A DNA stretch of 64,000 nt from Brassica napus (Eukaryota > Streptophyta > Magnoliopsida > Brassicales > Brassicaceae), in NCBI RefSeq assembly GCF_020379485.1, contig NC_063451.1, forward strand, positions 24,224,630 to 24,288,629. Direction: 5' to 3'. Below, piece by piece: positions 35,701-47,812 of this stretch. Under the pieces are notes generated by a model. It did not search any database. It was not told the DNA's origin and was given only the letters and a program-made list of their open reading frames with translations. Positions within the stretch are counted from its first letter, which is position 1. Each line of letters starts with the position of its first letter. The position numbers and the translations under genes were made by a program.

Positions 35701-37167
35701 AAAACAAGAACTTAAAGCAAGAGATAAATCGGTTGTTGGTTTAGTGTCTTCAAGTAAGTACAAGTCTCCCTTGTTTACACCTTTGCCAAGTAACCTACTA
35801 GTTTCAATATCCTGAAAATAGACATCATTAGGCGTGAAGGTAACATTGCAATTTAAATCAGTAGTAACCCTTTTTACAGATAACAAGTTAGATGTGAAAT
35901 TAGGCATATAAAAAGCTTTGGAATTCTTTTCAAATAGCCTGAGTTCACCTATCCCTTTAATTGGTACCATCTCGCCATTAGCTACCAGAACATTTCCTAG
36001 GGCTGGAACAACATTTTTAATCAACCCTAGATCACTAACCATATGGTGGCTAGCTCCTGAATCAATTACTAAAGGTTTGGTCATTTTTAAGTTAGTAATA
36101 GCATTCAAGGAGTGACCCATTTGATTAGCATGTAAAGATGTACCAAGAATATTACCAGAGTTATCTTTGAGGGCTTTGATGAGGGTCTCAATGTCAGAGC
36201 GTCTGATGGACTCATCCTGATTGGTTCTCACGCTACCGGAGCTGCTGGATGCAAATGTTTTTCCTTCACCGGCATGATTATTGCTTGAGGCAGATCTCAT
36301 GGAACGAGGAGTAGTTGGTTCACCTATGTCATCAGAGAAGTTGGCTCTTGCATTATAGTAAGGAGTTTTGAACTTCTGTGGTTTGAGATGTGGGTGGAGA
36401 ATCCAACACTTGTCCTTCCCGTGACCTTTCTTCTTACAGTGATCACATACCCAACTTTTCTTGTCCTCCGGCTTGTAGTAACTTTTGTTTGCAGTTCCTT
36501 CAGCTTGGTTTGCCAGCACAAGCTCCCCTTTTCCTCCAAAGAGACCTACAGATCCTTGCTCCTTTTGAATGTGAGAGCACACCTCTTCCAAGGTTGGTAG
36601 CTTCTCGGCTCTAAGCAAGTGCTTAATGAGGTCATTGTAGCCGGGATTCAATGTGAGGAGTAGAGCAAACACCTTGTCTTGCTCCCTCCGGTCTCTTAGG
36701 GTAGTTGGATCCACGGTGCTTGGCCTCAGCATCTCCAACTCAGCCCACAAGGCTCGGAACTTGCCGAAATGCTGGTTGAAGTCCATGTCTTCTTGGTGGA
36801 GTGAGTTTATAGCCCTCTTGACTTCAAATACTCTACTCAGGTTTGAAATGTTGCCATACACCTTTTGGAGAGTGTTCCACAACTCTTTGGAAGTTTCACA
36901 GTATGAGTAACCTTCCAAGATTGATGGCTCAAGGCTGCTTTGAATGATGGACAACACCAAAAGATTCTCCTGATCCCATTTGTCCTCGCTAGCCACCACT
37001 ACTTCAGTACCATCCCCTTTTTGGACGGTTTCTTTAGAGGGCTTGTCTTCTGTTACATATGACCAGAGACCTCTTCCTCCCAAGGCCGTTTTCACAAGCC
37101 TAGACCACAAGAGATAATTTACACCTTTGAGAGTAACTGGAATAATGATTTTGGATGACTTTTCCAT
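32793..37167 (-). pseudogene. copia 3 gag-pol polyprotein with frameshifts
   Basis: The likely start is the ATG at 37167 (MEKSSKIIIPVTLKG); the longer upstream frame crosses a poly-A-derived Lys run. Gag of UBN2 type is followed by a zinc knuckle CDHCKKKGHGKDKC, protease DSGAS, a pre-integrase block MWHARLGHPH, and integrase with its three acidic positions (HSDVW, RSDNGGEY, NGVAERKNRH). The frame is lost at a run of 12 C at 34619-34630. RT resumes at 34456 and loses frame again near 33912, just before AIYGLKQSPRAW. RT has YVDD, and RNase H ends at 32793. Only these two frame breaks separate it from an open polyprotein. Confidence 0.93.
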
Positions 37168-37271
37168 TTTTTTTTTCTTTTTTTTTTTGAAAAAAAAACA
37201 GCTTAGGAGCACAAGTGTTTGCGGAAGTAATAAAGAGAACGAGAGAGCGATTCAGGTCTCAAGAGCAGTAT

Positions 37272-37283
37272 GCTCTGATACTA
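37272..37283 (-). promoter_or_regulatory. Primer binding site of copia 3
   Basis: TAGTATCAGAGC on the minus strand directly after the 5' LTR; one base off the usual Met-tRNA complement. Confidence 0.75.
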
Positions 37284-37734
37284 TGTGAGAATGACTTATT
37301 TACGAGATTAAAAGAGAATATTAGTGAGAAAGACTTAACAAAAATAAGGGAGTATATAACAAGTTGTGAGAGAGAAAGAGAATGGGAAGAAGTTGTTTGA
37401 TTCAAGTTAATTAAAATTGTGTTACAACACACTCAATATATAGACACAGACATTATCCTGCGTAACAAGAGTAAATGATAAACTAATCTATGGTGTGTCA
37501 TGCACTTCCTCCACTCAGACTAGTGCATAATGCACTTCTTCCATCCAGAATGGTGTTTCACGCACTTATTCCACTTCAGGCTAGTGCTTGGGCCACCTCA
37601 CGCACTTCCTCCACTTGGTGTTTCACCGACATCTTCCACTCATACCTCAAGTAATTCATTATTCTAATGTTGCAGTGTAATTCATTATTCTAATGTTGCA
37701 GTATTCTCTTTAATCTTTATGCTTCATCTCAACA
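37284..37734 (-). repeat. 5' LTR of copia 3
   Basis: Pairs with 32197-32649; begins TG and ends CA. Confidence 0.93.
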
Positions 37735-37810
37735 ATTCAGAAAGTTTAAAATTCATACAAACCGAAATAGAAAAAAAAACATTCCGAAAGTTTTAAAAAG
37801 CCGAAATAAA

Positions 37811-39961
37811 CTAAGATGAACTCGAAGACATCAAACGATCTAGCTTCTGCATAATCTCGGTGTTGAACTTCTTCTGGGATGCCAACTCAGCAAGGATAGT
37901 GGCATTCTCCGAACGGATAGTGGCATTCTCCGAAAGGATAGTGGTGTTCTGCTCCTCCAATGCCCCAATCCGTTCATCTTTGTCATGTAGCTCCTCGAGA
38001 ATCATGGGATCAGCATACGGAGCTTGCGAAGAAGATGCCGGATACGAAGAAGCATGACGAGCCAACCCAACTAAACGGCCTCCTTTCCTTTTAGGAACCG
38101 CCTACAAAAATATCTAAAGTAAGTAAATAGGGACAAGTAAGTAATCGACATTATAAAAAAAAAATATTAACAAAAAAAATTACCTTTTCAACCATCTCAT
38201 TTATTTGCAATAGAGACAGGTTGGTTGAAGCTCCCATAGAGTCACCGTCATCAGAGAGAGGCTGAGATTGAGAAACTATTTCAGCTTCCACCAAATCAAC
38301 TACACCTTTGATCATGGGGTCCTGAATTTGACCCGTCGTCTTGTTAGTGTGAGCCACCTTAATGAGTTGGAGACGATCAACGGGATTACCGTCATTTGCT
38401 TCGATCTAAAAAAATCGCCATTATTAGCCAAGAAATATATAAAATATTTATTTAAAAAATATAAAGATAAATAATAATAAAAAACTTACAAGTTCATCCT
38501 CCTTAGTAGACATAGAGCAAGCACCGAGGTTGTGCACATACATACCTTTCCCGCCACGATCGCTCTTCCGGTTCCTGGAGTTCCGGGAAGACGTCTCTGC
38601 AGTTTCTTCCTTCTCCCAATGAGCAATCAACTGCTCCCACACCGTCCCGTTGATGAACCGTGGCTTCTTGTTCTTCTGCCAAACTGTCTTCCACGCGTTT
38701 ATCTGCTTTGTGTAAGAGTCCATGGTCTTTTCGTTGAATTTCTTACGGACTGTTTCCGTAAGATCGGAGTGCCAGTTGAACTCTTGCTACAAAACAAACA
38801 CAATTTAATAAGTAAATATATTTAAAAAAATGTAAAAACTTTAAAAAAATGAAGAGTTACTATACCGCAAATTGACGAAACCACAACTCTCGTTCGTCGG
38901 AAGGGATCACACTCCACTTTGGATATCCAAAACGGAGCATGGAGTACATCATCTGGTTGGTGCTCCGGCTAATGCCATTTTTCGACTTGGTGAACCTTTA
39001 AAAAAAATACAAGTTAGCAAGTTAATTAAAGGAAAAAATATAACGGTACAAATAAAAAAAATACTAACCAAGTGCTATGGCCTCGTCGTGGGTTGGGTTG
39101 GAGAAACGGGAGATGCTCTCGACGTGGTTGTTGAACCAATAGATGAACCGGCATGACCCCCGGATCCTGTTGAGCAGCAGCGTGAGGGGCAGCGTGAGGG
39201 GCAGAGGGAGCTGGAGCGGGAATATATGCGGGAACCGAGTCATGAGACGATCCCGATGCACGGGAACTGCTCACCGAACTACGTCGAAGACGGGCTGCGG
39301 GGTGGGCTTCATCCTCGGCCCTAAAAAAAAATTAATACATCAAACATATTTTCAAATCATTTCTATTTTTAATGTTTTCATTTATATATTTACAAAAGGT
39401 TTTATAAACGTTTTAAAAAAAACTATTAAACCTTTTATATATATTTATATATATATATATAGAAAAATGTTGTTAAAAATTTATAAATGAAGAAAACTGT
39501 TTTTAAATATTTATATTTTAAAAAAAAAAACGTTTTATTATACATAGTTTATTAGTGGAAACTTATAAAAAATTATAAAAAATTTTAAAATTTTTATTAT
39601 ACATGATTTACATATATATATATGTATAAAAAATTATAAAAAATTTATAAATATAGAAAAATGTTGTTAAATATTTTTAAAAAATTTAAAAAACGTTTTA
39701 TTATATATATTTCATTACTGGAAACTTGAAAAATGTTTTTATAAATAAAAAAAACGTTTTAAAAAATCAAAAAACATTTTTAAAAATCAAAAAACGTTTT
39801 TAAAAATCAAAAAATATTCCAAAAAAAACTAAAACAACAATCCAAACAACAATCCTAACTTATATATCCTAAACTATCAATCAAACAACCTAAAATCCGA
39901 GATCTAACATCCAAAACCCTAAACAATTGAGATTAAAGAAGGTTTGGGATGATTCTTACAT
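37811..39961 (-). CDS. TNPA-like protein of CACTA 3
   Basis: Six minus-strand exons join in phase: 39961-39960, 39320-39069, 38995-38866, 38786-38490, 38405-38184 and 38101-37811, giving 397 aa with no stop. The start codon is split by the first intron (AT in exon 1, G from exon 2), giving [15 protein letters not shown] Pro/Ala/His-rich segment ([17 protein letters not shown]) is followed by a Transposase_24-like region ([20 protein letters not shown], then [12 protein letters not shown]) and a C-terminal coiled coil with repeated SENATI. It is a distant relative of the TNPA-like gene at 11689-13560. The reading frame is whole even though the element is not. Confidence 0.8.
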
Positions 39962-39969
39962 GATTTAGG

Positions 39970-40750
39970 GTTTGGGGGAGGAATCGCCGGTGTAAAGGGA
40001 GGAATCGCCGGTGTAGAGAGAGGAATCGCCGGTGAATCGCCGGTGGAGAGAGGAATTTAGAGAGAGAGATGCGGAGATAACGAAGAAAGAAGAAGGACGA
40101 GGGTTATTATATCAGACGATTCCGACGAACACGGGTTCGTCGGTATTCCGTCGGTATAATTAAAATATACCAAATGCCAATTCGCGAAAATTTTCAAGCG
40201 GTTTGGTTCTCCCGGACAAATTGAAATTCCGAAGGAATGTGTCCGTCAGTATATTCCGAAGGACACATTCCGTCGGTATATTCCGACGGAATTCCGACTT
40301 AGTGTTTAGGGTGTTGATTTCAAGTTTCTAAATGCAAAATCCAAATCTTTGATAATATATATAGTATTTGCATAAAGATTTAACAATAAAAATGTTTTAT
40401 AACACGATTTTACACAATAACATTTTTTGTAGTGTAAGCTTATATAAATATGATTGTATAAGTATATAATGTTAAGATGAGATGTTATGAAAACAATGAT
40501 ATGCATACATAAATATTTTAATGAGTTGTTATATTTGAACGGTTGCGATCTAATACTATACTAAACACTTATTATGTGTTATTTTCATAGTTTTGGCATT
40601 TAAATTTATAGATTTTTATGATTGAAACTTTATAGAAACACATGTCGTCGGTATTTTCCGACGAAATACCGACGACCTTTCCAATTTTCAATGAAACCCA
40701 TTGTCGTCGCTATGTCGTCGGTATATTGCGAGGGATTTCCGACGGACCAA
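39970..40750 (-). repeat. Spacer and subterminal-like repeats of CACTA 3
   Basis: Contains GGAATCGCCGGTG direct repeats (about 39979-40050), then blocks of GTCGGTATATTCCGACGG and CCGACGAA words at 40110-40310 and 40640-40745, separated by AT-rich DNA. It corresponds in position to the repeat-rich spacer of element 1 and includes the TNPA promoter. Confidence 0.75.
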
Positions 40751-40764
40751 TAAAAAAAAAAAAA

Positions 40765-43058
40765 TTAATCAGAATCTTCTAAATCTTCATCAAACTCTCC
40801 AACCTCGGCTTCCGGCTCTGAATGTACGACAGCATCATGTCCAAACACAGTCAAATTCTCAACGAGTTGAACATTTTCCAAATCTTCAACTGCCTGGGCG
40901 TTGCTGGTAGACTCTGGTTGCAATGGTTCATCATCATCAGAAGTTCCATCCACTCGTCCTCTTGGGTTGATTTGCGTTACAGTAACCCATGGATCGTCTC
41001 TGTACGTCACTCAAGGGTAACTGATGCAGCACACCTATACATATCAATTATACAAGTATTAGTAAAATATATAACATTAATTAATTTTATTGGTAAAAGA
41101 TTATGAATAGATTGACATACCTGATCAGCTTGCGAACCAAGAATGAAGGGATCATAATATTGAAGTTTCCGCCGCGAATGAACTGATGTAACACCAAACG
41201 CATCAATCTTCACTCCTCTATCTGGGGTGGTGTCATACCAATCACAATAGAATACTACACAACGCAATCCAACCATTCCAGGAAATTGGATTTCCAATAT
41301 TTCTTTTATGTTGTCGTAGTAGACATCGTCACCAGAAGAAGATGAAACACCAGCATCATATGTTGTCTTAGAATGACCTTTCCTTGTGAATGCATATCCT
41401 CGCGTACAAAATTTAGGATATGATTTGACCACATAGTTTGGTCCCTGCACAAATTCGCGTATCCAATCATCGAACACAAGACCTCTGGCCAAACCATCAT
41501 TCACCTATAAATTAAAAACATATATGATTGAAAAGTTAATTAGTTTATATATATTAAATTTAAACTAATCATTTGCATAGGGTAATATGATATATGACTC
41601 ACATAACTACGAAGCCACGCAGCAAATCCGTTATCTCTAAGTTGTCGAAGCTCATCTTCTGTTGCATGCCTATGACTCATACGCAACTCCGCCATATATA
41701 CACTATATACAAAAATATTATCAATATGAAATAAATTTATTGAATATTAATCTAACAATAAATGAATAAATATTTTTACCTCTTATATTGTAGAACATCT
41801 TTACAGTTGGTGAGCAAATATGTTTGCAAATGAGCATGCTCAGTGTCCGTAAGTCTCCGCTTCGTGAATTTTCCACTAAGTCGTCCTATTTCCTTGAACA
41901 TGCTTGGGACAGTAACATGATATGTTGCTCTCTCCCCTCTATCATCATGCCGAGCAGGTCTTCGGTGTTTTGTATGCACTTCTGGTGGAAAATAATTTTC
42001 AGCAAAGATTGCAGTTTCTTCATTGATCACCTGTGCCACTATAGATCCTTCCACCCTGCTTTGATTTTTGACCATCTTCTTCAGATGATGCATATAACGC
42101 TCAAAAATATACATCCATCTGTACTGCACAGGACCACCAAGTTCCAATTCTCTTGCGAGATGAATAGCAAGATGTTCCATTACATCAAAGAATGATGGAG
42201 GAAATATCTTCTCAAGGTTGCACATGCTGACTGGTGCGTTTGTCTTCAAATTATTAATACCCTCTTCAGTCACTACTCTGCTGCATAAGTCGCGGAAGAA
42301 AACACTAATCCCTACATAGATAAAAGACATAATTTTCGTAAGTATTAACTTTTTATAAGCATAATTGTTAAATATAAAAATAAATTAAATTGTAAAAATA
42401 TAATATACCTGCAATTGCTTCATGAACATTACGTGGCAATAATGCTGAAAAAGCAAACGGAAGGAGGCGCTGCATAATTACATGACAATCATGACTCTTC
42501 AAGCCAGTAAACTTTCCTTCGCTTCTATCAACGCAGTTCCCCAAATTTGATGCATATCCGTGAGGAAATTTCACTTTATCTGTAATCCAATCAAAGAACT
42601 CTTCTTTTCTAGCACCATCTAGCCGATAAATGGGAAAAGGGGCCGTACCGTTCTCATCAACGTGAAGTTCAGAACAATCACAAATATCGACTAAATCCAA
42701 CCTTGACTTCAAATTATCCTTCGTTTTACCTTGGATGTTAAGGACTGTGTTCATCAGATTATCGAAGAAGTTCTTCTCAATATGCATGACATCTAAATTA
42801 TGCCGCAATAGATGACTCTCCCAATATGGCAGATCCGAGAAAATACTCTTTTTGTGCCAGTTATGTAGCTCTCCAACCGCATTGACTCGAATGTTTTCAT
42901 GTCCACCTACATCTGGCGTCCTTTCTGCATCAAAATACCTAAACTGCTTCAACAAATCTTTCCCACTAACTTCCTCAGGTGGACCATCAAACACCTGCTT
43001 GTTCTTCGTAAACGAAGTCTTACTCCTGCGGCATGGATTATCAGGTGGTAGAAATTAA
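40765..43058 (-). pseudogene. CACTA 3 TNP2-type transposase, 5'-truncated
   Basis: Five minus-strand segments: 43058-42409, 42311-41780, 41702-41603, 41504-41121 and 41034-40765. The sequence begins mid-protein (PDNPCRRSKTSFTKNK), so Transpos_assoc and most of Transposase_21 are gone. It keeps the HNLDVMHIEKNFFDNLMN block, DUF4218 (NLEKIFPPSFFDVMEHL) and DUF4216 (YYDPFILGSQADQV). A TGA at 41011-41013 interrupts the last exon after CCISYP. The acidic tail ends in EDLEDSD at 40765. Homology to the gene at 6164-9827 is clear over the shared part. Confidence 0.9.
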
Positions 43059-45084
43059 TAGTACCAATAACTAATATGACATCTAATTCATCATCGTACG
43101 GATATATTTCTTTTTTCTTCTGAAATTTCTTGTTTTCCGAGAAATTCTGGATTCATATTTAATAATGTATAAATTTGACAAAAAGAGCTTAAGAGCCCTA
43201 TCAAAGCAAGTGTGAATACATTGCTAAGTTTGACAAAATACAATTTTCTTGTTTCATTTGATAGTGTTTTTTTATATGCGATCGCTTCTATTGTTTGAAT
43301 CACAATAATATGTTAAGTAATTCACTATGTTTGTATGAAAGATACGTTTCGTTTCCACCTCTATAGAAATTAGTTATATATATATATATATTGGTTTACT
43401 AGTGGTTTGCCCGGGCTACGTCCGAGATTTTTTATTTCATAATTTTAATTATTTTTTTACTTTTTCTTTAATACATATATATATTGGAACTGATATAAAA
43501 ATAATTTAGTATACAAATTAAAAAAAAAAAAAAATCTGCGTGGAGTTAGTTTTATGTTTTTAGATGGAAACTGCTAGTATACGTTGGTAATATGTAAGTT
43601 TGAATCTCATGTTTTGGAAGCACCAGCTAAACAACATTTCCGTGCATATATTAAATTTTTCTAAGTTCTGAGGCTGCTTTCCTTTAAGTTTAATTCGACT
43701 ATTTTTATGTTTTAATAAGTTGGTTTGTGTTTTTTCCAAAAAAAAAATATATGTGCGATCGTTTCTATTTATGTGTGTGAGCAGGGTATTTGGGTTTGTT
43801 ATTTTATGGGACTTTAATTTTGAGATGTATGTGGATCTTAGTTTTTCTAGGTCTTTGTGTGACTTTACAATTTTGTTGCTCTATCTTTAGGGCTCGATTG
43901 TGCTTTGTTGTTGCTGTTAATGTTGGTAGTATAACCGTTTGTAAATACCAGCAAGTAATGTAACAATTAATACTGTAATGTATAGCTAACCTTTCTTTTT
44001 GAACTTGATTAGTTTGATTGACCTCAGGCTGAAGGCAGACTTGTTGGAGCATCACTATTTGCGGGATTAACACTATCGTAAGTTGTTACATGGATCATCC
44101 GTGCAGTACTGGAAGCCGTTTGATTCCCTGCAAAATTTTAAAGGACAAATATTAAGTTTTAAAACACTTGCCAAGGAGACAGACTTATAAGTTTTGAGAA
44201 GATAAATTTGAAATTTTTAAATAATTAGTATTTTAGAGTTATATTACGATATATCTAAAATATATAATACTAATAATGAAAAACAAATATCAATTTATAA
44301 AAAAATGTAAAAACCAATATCCGCGCGGGTGAATCTCTATTATAGTGTTATAACTATTCTAAAAATGTAAAAAACAATATGTGTAATCATTTTATTAGAC
44401 GAAATAGCATTAGCTCGCTATAAAATATCATTTTATTGTAATACGAAGAAAAGTTTATATTTTTGCAGAAAATATACAAAAGGCAAGTCAATTTATTTTT
44501 GTTAAAAATATGACTTGTGTAATATTTAAAAAATACTTTATGTAAAATATTTAGTATAGAGTAATAAAGCAAACTGAGTATAATTTGTTGAATATGTATT
44601 TAGTAAAATCTTTTTCTAATTCAGAGACTCTTTAATCTTGCAACTTACTCGAATCAAAAGTAAAGTTTTTGGGTAATGCATTTGATAGTTTGATATATGA
44701 TCTTGATAGAATCTTCCTTTTTCGCTGGTTAAGATTAACTTGGCCTTGGACTTTTTATTAAAAGCACGTGTCACAACTATAACATACCTGATATATTCAA
44801 AGCAAAAAGAAGAAGGGCGCTCAGCTCATGTTGCATTATTTGATGAGAGCTATTAATTAACAATTACAAAAGGAAAAAATAAATAAAAGAAGAAGAATTT
44901 AGTGTCGATATACAAAACATCTCCTGAGAACACAGAGGTAGGCATTAGGTGTAGGAGTAACACAAACTTAAGCATTATCTCATTGGCTAGAAGGAGCCCA
45001 AGTTTGTGTGATTACTGACCCAAGGGAGTGGTGAAGATGTATTCTATCAGAATCTTTTCTCTTTTTATGTTCTTTGTTGTGACA
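43059..45084. other. AT-rich DNA with Helitron-like ends
   Basis: No gene recognised. At 43399-43402 a CTAG, followed on + by TGGTTTGCCCGGGCTACG, reads on the minus strand as a Helitron 3' end (GC-rich palindrome then CTAG) and resembles the one at 56967. A second GC-rich hairpin word, CCGCGCGGGT, lies near 44325 in very AT-rich surroundings. A 10-bp inverted repeat ACACAAACTT / AAGTTTGTGT sits at 44960-44969 and 45000-45009. Confidence 0.45.
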
Positions 45085-45320
45085 TTATTACGGCTGGTTT
45101 ATATTTTACATTATGGTTGGGTTGTTGTCTTTTAATTACGGCTGATTTTTGTAAAAAGAGTTCTCTTCAATTACGGCTGAGTTTTAATTTTATAATGACT
45201 GAGATATTTTGTTGGAGTGTTATTAAATACGATATGGCTGGGTTATTTATATACGTGATAGCCCAGTTATTGTTACTTAAAGGCTGAGGTAATGTTAACT
45301 TTTTGGCTGAGTTTTGTAAA
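45085..45320 (+). repeat. GGCTGAGTTA motif array A
   Basis: Eight copies or close variants (near 45088, 45110, 45136, 45170, 45196, 45232, 45280 and 45303), all on +, upstream of the transposase gene. Confidence 0.8.
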
Positions 45321-46621
45321 AAAATCCATGATACAGACTCGGAATCCGCCATGTCAACAAACTCCTTGCCATGTCATCACTGACGAACGAAATTTATAAC
45401 TTGCTTTATGAGACTATTCATGTTCTTCTTCATCTTAGTTATCTATCGTTTTCATCTTTCTCAGTTGGTTACGGATCCGGTAATTATTGTTTCTAGTAAC
45501 TGGATTAAGAAAAACAAATATGTATTCAACGTCGACAGTAGAGGGTGTAAAGTTCTTCATTTAGATGAGAAAACAACACATGAAGATTTCGCAAAGTCTG
45601 TTCTCGATGATTACGGATTGAATGATTTGAAGGATCATATTCAGCTTAGCTACATGTTCTCGAATAAAGCATTGAAAACGATGGCGCACGACACTCCACC
45701 AGCTTACGTGTCCAATACTCGACAATTGCAAGGTTTTCTAAGCCTGAAGAAAATCGAACAACTACGTCTCTCTGTGGAGATTACGGAGAACGGAGCAAGA
45801 GAGAAGAGTAAAACATTTTTGAGCTCTAGCTCAGAAGCAGAAGCAGAAGCTTCAGTAGTTGAGTCCAGAGACGAAAATTACAGTGGGAGTTACGATGGTT
45901 GCAGTTTGGAGAAGGAACAAGAGGACAATGAGAATGACTGCTCTAGAAATGTCGAAGGAGAAAAACATGATGTAGTCGGAGAAGATGAAATAGGCGAAGA
46001 AAATGAAGAAAACGAAGAAGATGATGAATTTGAAAGCCGATTTGATATGTTTGACGATTCAGACGGTGCGTCATCTGAAGATGATAACTTCAGCTCATAC
46101 GGTGAGTCTTCTACAGATGGCGAAGATTCACCAACGCTACCTCCCAAGAAGAGATATCAGAACTTCTCAATGAGCGGATCTAAAGGGAATCTGGAGGTTC
46201 TAAGTTTGGAGATGTCGTCGATAGACATTGCGGTAGGTCAACGATACGATAGTAAAGACGATTTGGACAGACGACTGAAACTTCTTACAGTGAGGTATAA
46301 ATTTGATTTTGATGTAGAAACATCAACCCCGACATCATACGTTGTTAAGTGTTGGGTTGATGGATGTCTCTGGAGAGTTTGTGCTTCTACCCAAGGAGAA
46401 TCCAAGGCGTTTTATGTTCGTATTTACGATTCGAAGCATACATGTTCCTGCACAGAGTGTTCTAATCGATCTCGACAAGCAACACCAGATATTTTAGGTA
46501 TGTTGTACAAGAACTTTCTCGGCGATGTTGGTCCGGCCGTTCGCCCTACGTGCGTCGGAATAGCTATCACTAAGCAGTTTGGTATAAAGGTAATTACTTT
46601 GTTGTGGGTAAGTTATTTTAA

Positions 46622-46778
46622 CGACACGGCTGAGTAATGTCAAATGTACAGGCTGACATAATCATACAATTCGGCTGGGTTACTATATATTTAGATGCGG
46701 CCGAGTTATAGTAAAATAGGGTTGAGTTATTCAGTATGTTATGGCTGTCTTAATTATTTGATGCGGCTGAGTAATGAG
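46622..46778 (+). repeat. GGCTGAGTTA motif array B (transposase intron 1)
   Basis: About seven copies on +, near 46624, 46648, 46670, 46697, 46718, 46740 and 46762, confined to the intron. Confidence 0.8.
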
Positions 46779-47674
46779 GATCGTTTTTTCATGTGAACAG
46801 ATGGATTATTGGAAATCACACCGGTCGCTGAAATTTGCAAGGGAAATCGATGAGGGAACACCTGAGTGTGGGTTTGAAAGCTTGCCTTCTTACTTATACA
46901 TGATAAGAAGGGCAAATCCGAGTACAGTTACGCGTCTTCAAATCGATGAGCTTGGAAGATTCATGTATGTGTTTCTTGCCTTTGGTGCGAGCGTTAATGG
47001 GTTTCCTTTCATGCGCAAAGTTGTTGTAGTCGACGGTACGTTTCTCAATGGTAAATACAAAGGGACGCTACTCACAACACTAGCTCAGGAGGGTAACTTC
47101 CAGATTTTTCCAATAACCTTCGCAGTGGTTGACACAGAAAATGATGATTCGTGACATTGGTTTTTTACGCAACTAAAACTTCTGATTCCTGACGACGAGG
47201 GTCTTGCGATAATCTCGGACACGCATAACTCGATAGGGAAAGCAATTAGAAATGTGTATCCATTGGCTGCTCGGGGAATATGCACCTACTATTTATATAA
47301 GAACATATTGGGACGGTACAAAGGAAAAGAAGCATTCCGTCTGGTGAAGAAAGCGGCGAGATGTTTTAGGATGTCTAACTTTACTGCGATTTTCGAGGAG
47401 ATTGAAGCGATTCATCCTGCACTCCACGGCTACCTCCAAAGAGCTGATGTCCGCCTGTGGACGCGTGTTCATTTCCCGGGCGAGAGGTACAATTTGATGG
47501 CTAAAAACATAGCGGAATCAATGAACAGAGCATTGTCGCATGCTAGAGGTCTAAACATTGTTTGAATATTAGAATCGATACAGGTTATGATGGCCAGATG
47601 GTTTGCTGAACGGAGAGAGGATGCCAGATCGCAGCCAACGACACTTACACGTGGTGTCGAGAAACTACTACATG

Positions 47675-47812
47675 TAAGTCAATCGTAACAGTAAAAATAA
47701 GTCTGTCTTTAAAATTCATAAAATTATTAAGTCAGCCGTTTCATAAAATTCATAAGTCAGCCTTTATAATTCTTAAATCAGCCGTAATATGTAATAACTC
47801 AGTCGTTTCATA
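47675..47812 (-). repeat. GGCTGAGTTA motif array C (transposase intron 2, inverted)
   Basis: Four clear and one or two weak copies, reading TAAGTCAGCCGTTT and similar on +, so the motif lies on the strand opposite to the gene. Confidence 0.75.

Larger units (their letters stand above)
32197..37734 (-). mobile_element. copia LTR retrotransposon 3
   Basis: LTRs at 32197-32649 and 37284-37734 (about 452 bp) differ at only a handful of places by eye, so it is young. On the minus strand the 5' LTR (right) is followed by TAGTATCAGAGC (37272-37283), close to the Met-tRNA primer site, and a purine tract GAGAGGGAG abuts the 3' LTR. Flanking pentamers are TATCA (left) and ATTCA (right), not an exact duplication. 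The left LTR begins CG where the right one begins TG. The whole body is present. Confidence 0.93.
37735..43058 (-). mobile_element. CACTA element 3, fragment lacking both ends
   Basis: On the minus strand it runs TNP2 - spacer - TNPA, the same order as element 1, but it is a different family: its repeat words are TTCCGACGGAAT and CCGTCGGTATATTCCGA. The TNP2 end is cut at about 43058, and the TNPA end stops at the copia 3 LTR, 76 bp after the TNPA stop codon. No CACTA terminus is present at either side, so it cannot move as it stands. Confidence 0.85.

Noticed and set aside
38448..38825. Separate plus-strand gene of 97 codons
   Set aside because: It is the complement of exon 4 of the CACTA 3 TNPA-like gene, which has matching splice phases.
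45408..45470. Signal peptide on the MULE transposase (MRLFMFFFILVIYRF)
   Set aside because: A transposase would act in the nucleus; the stretch more likely comes from a pyrimidine-rich leader or intron, and the true start is unclear.
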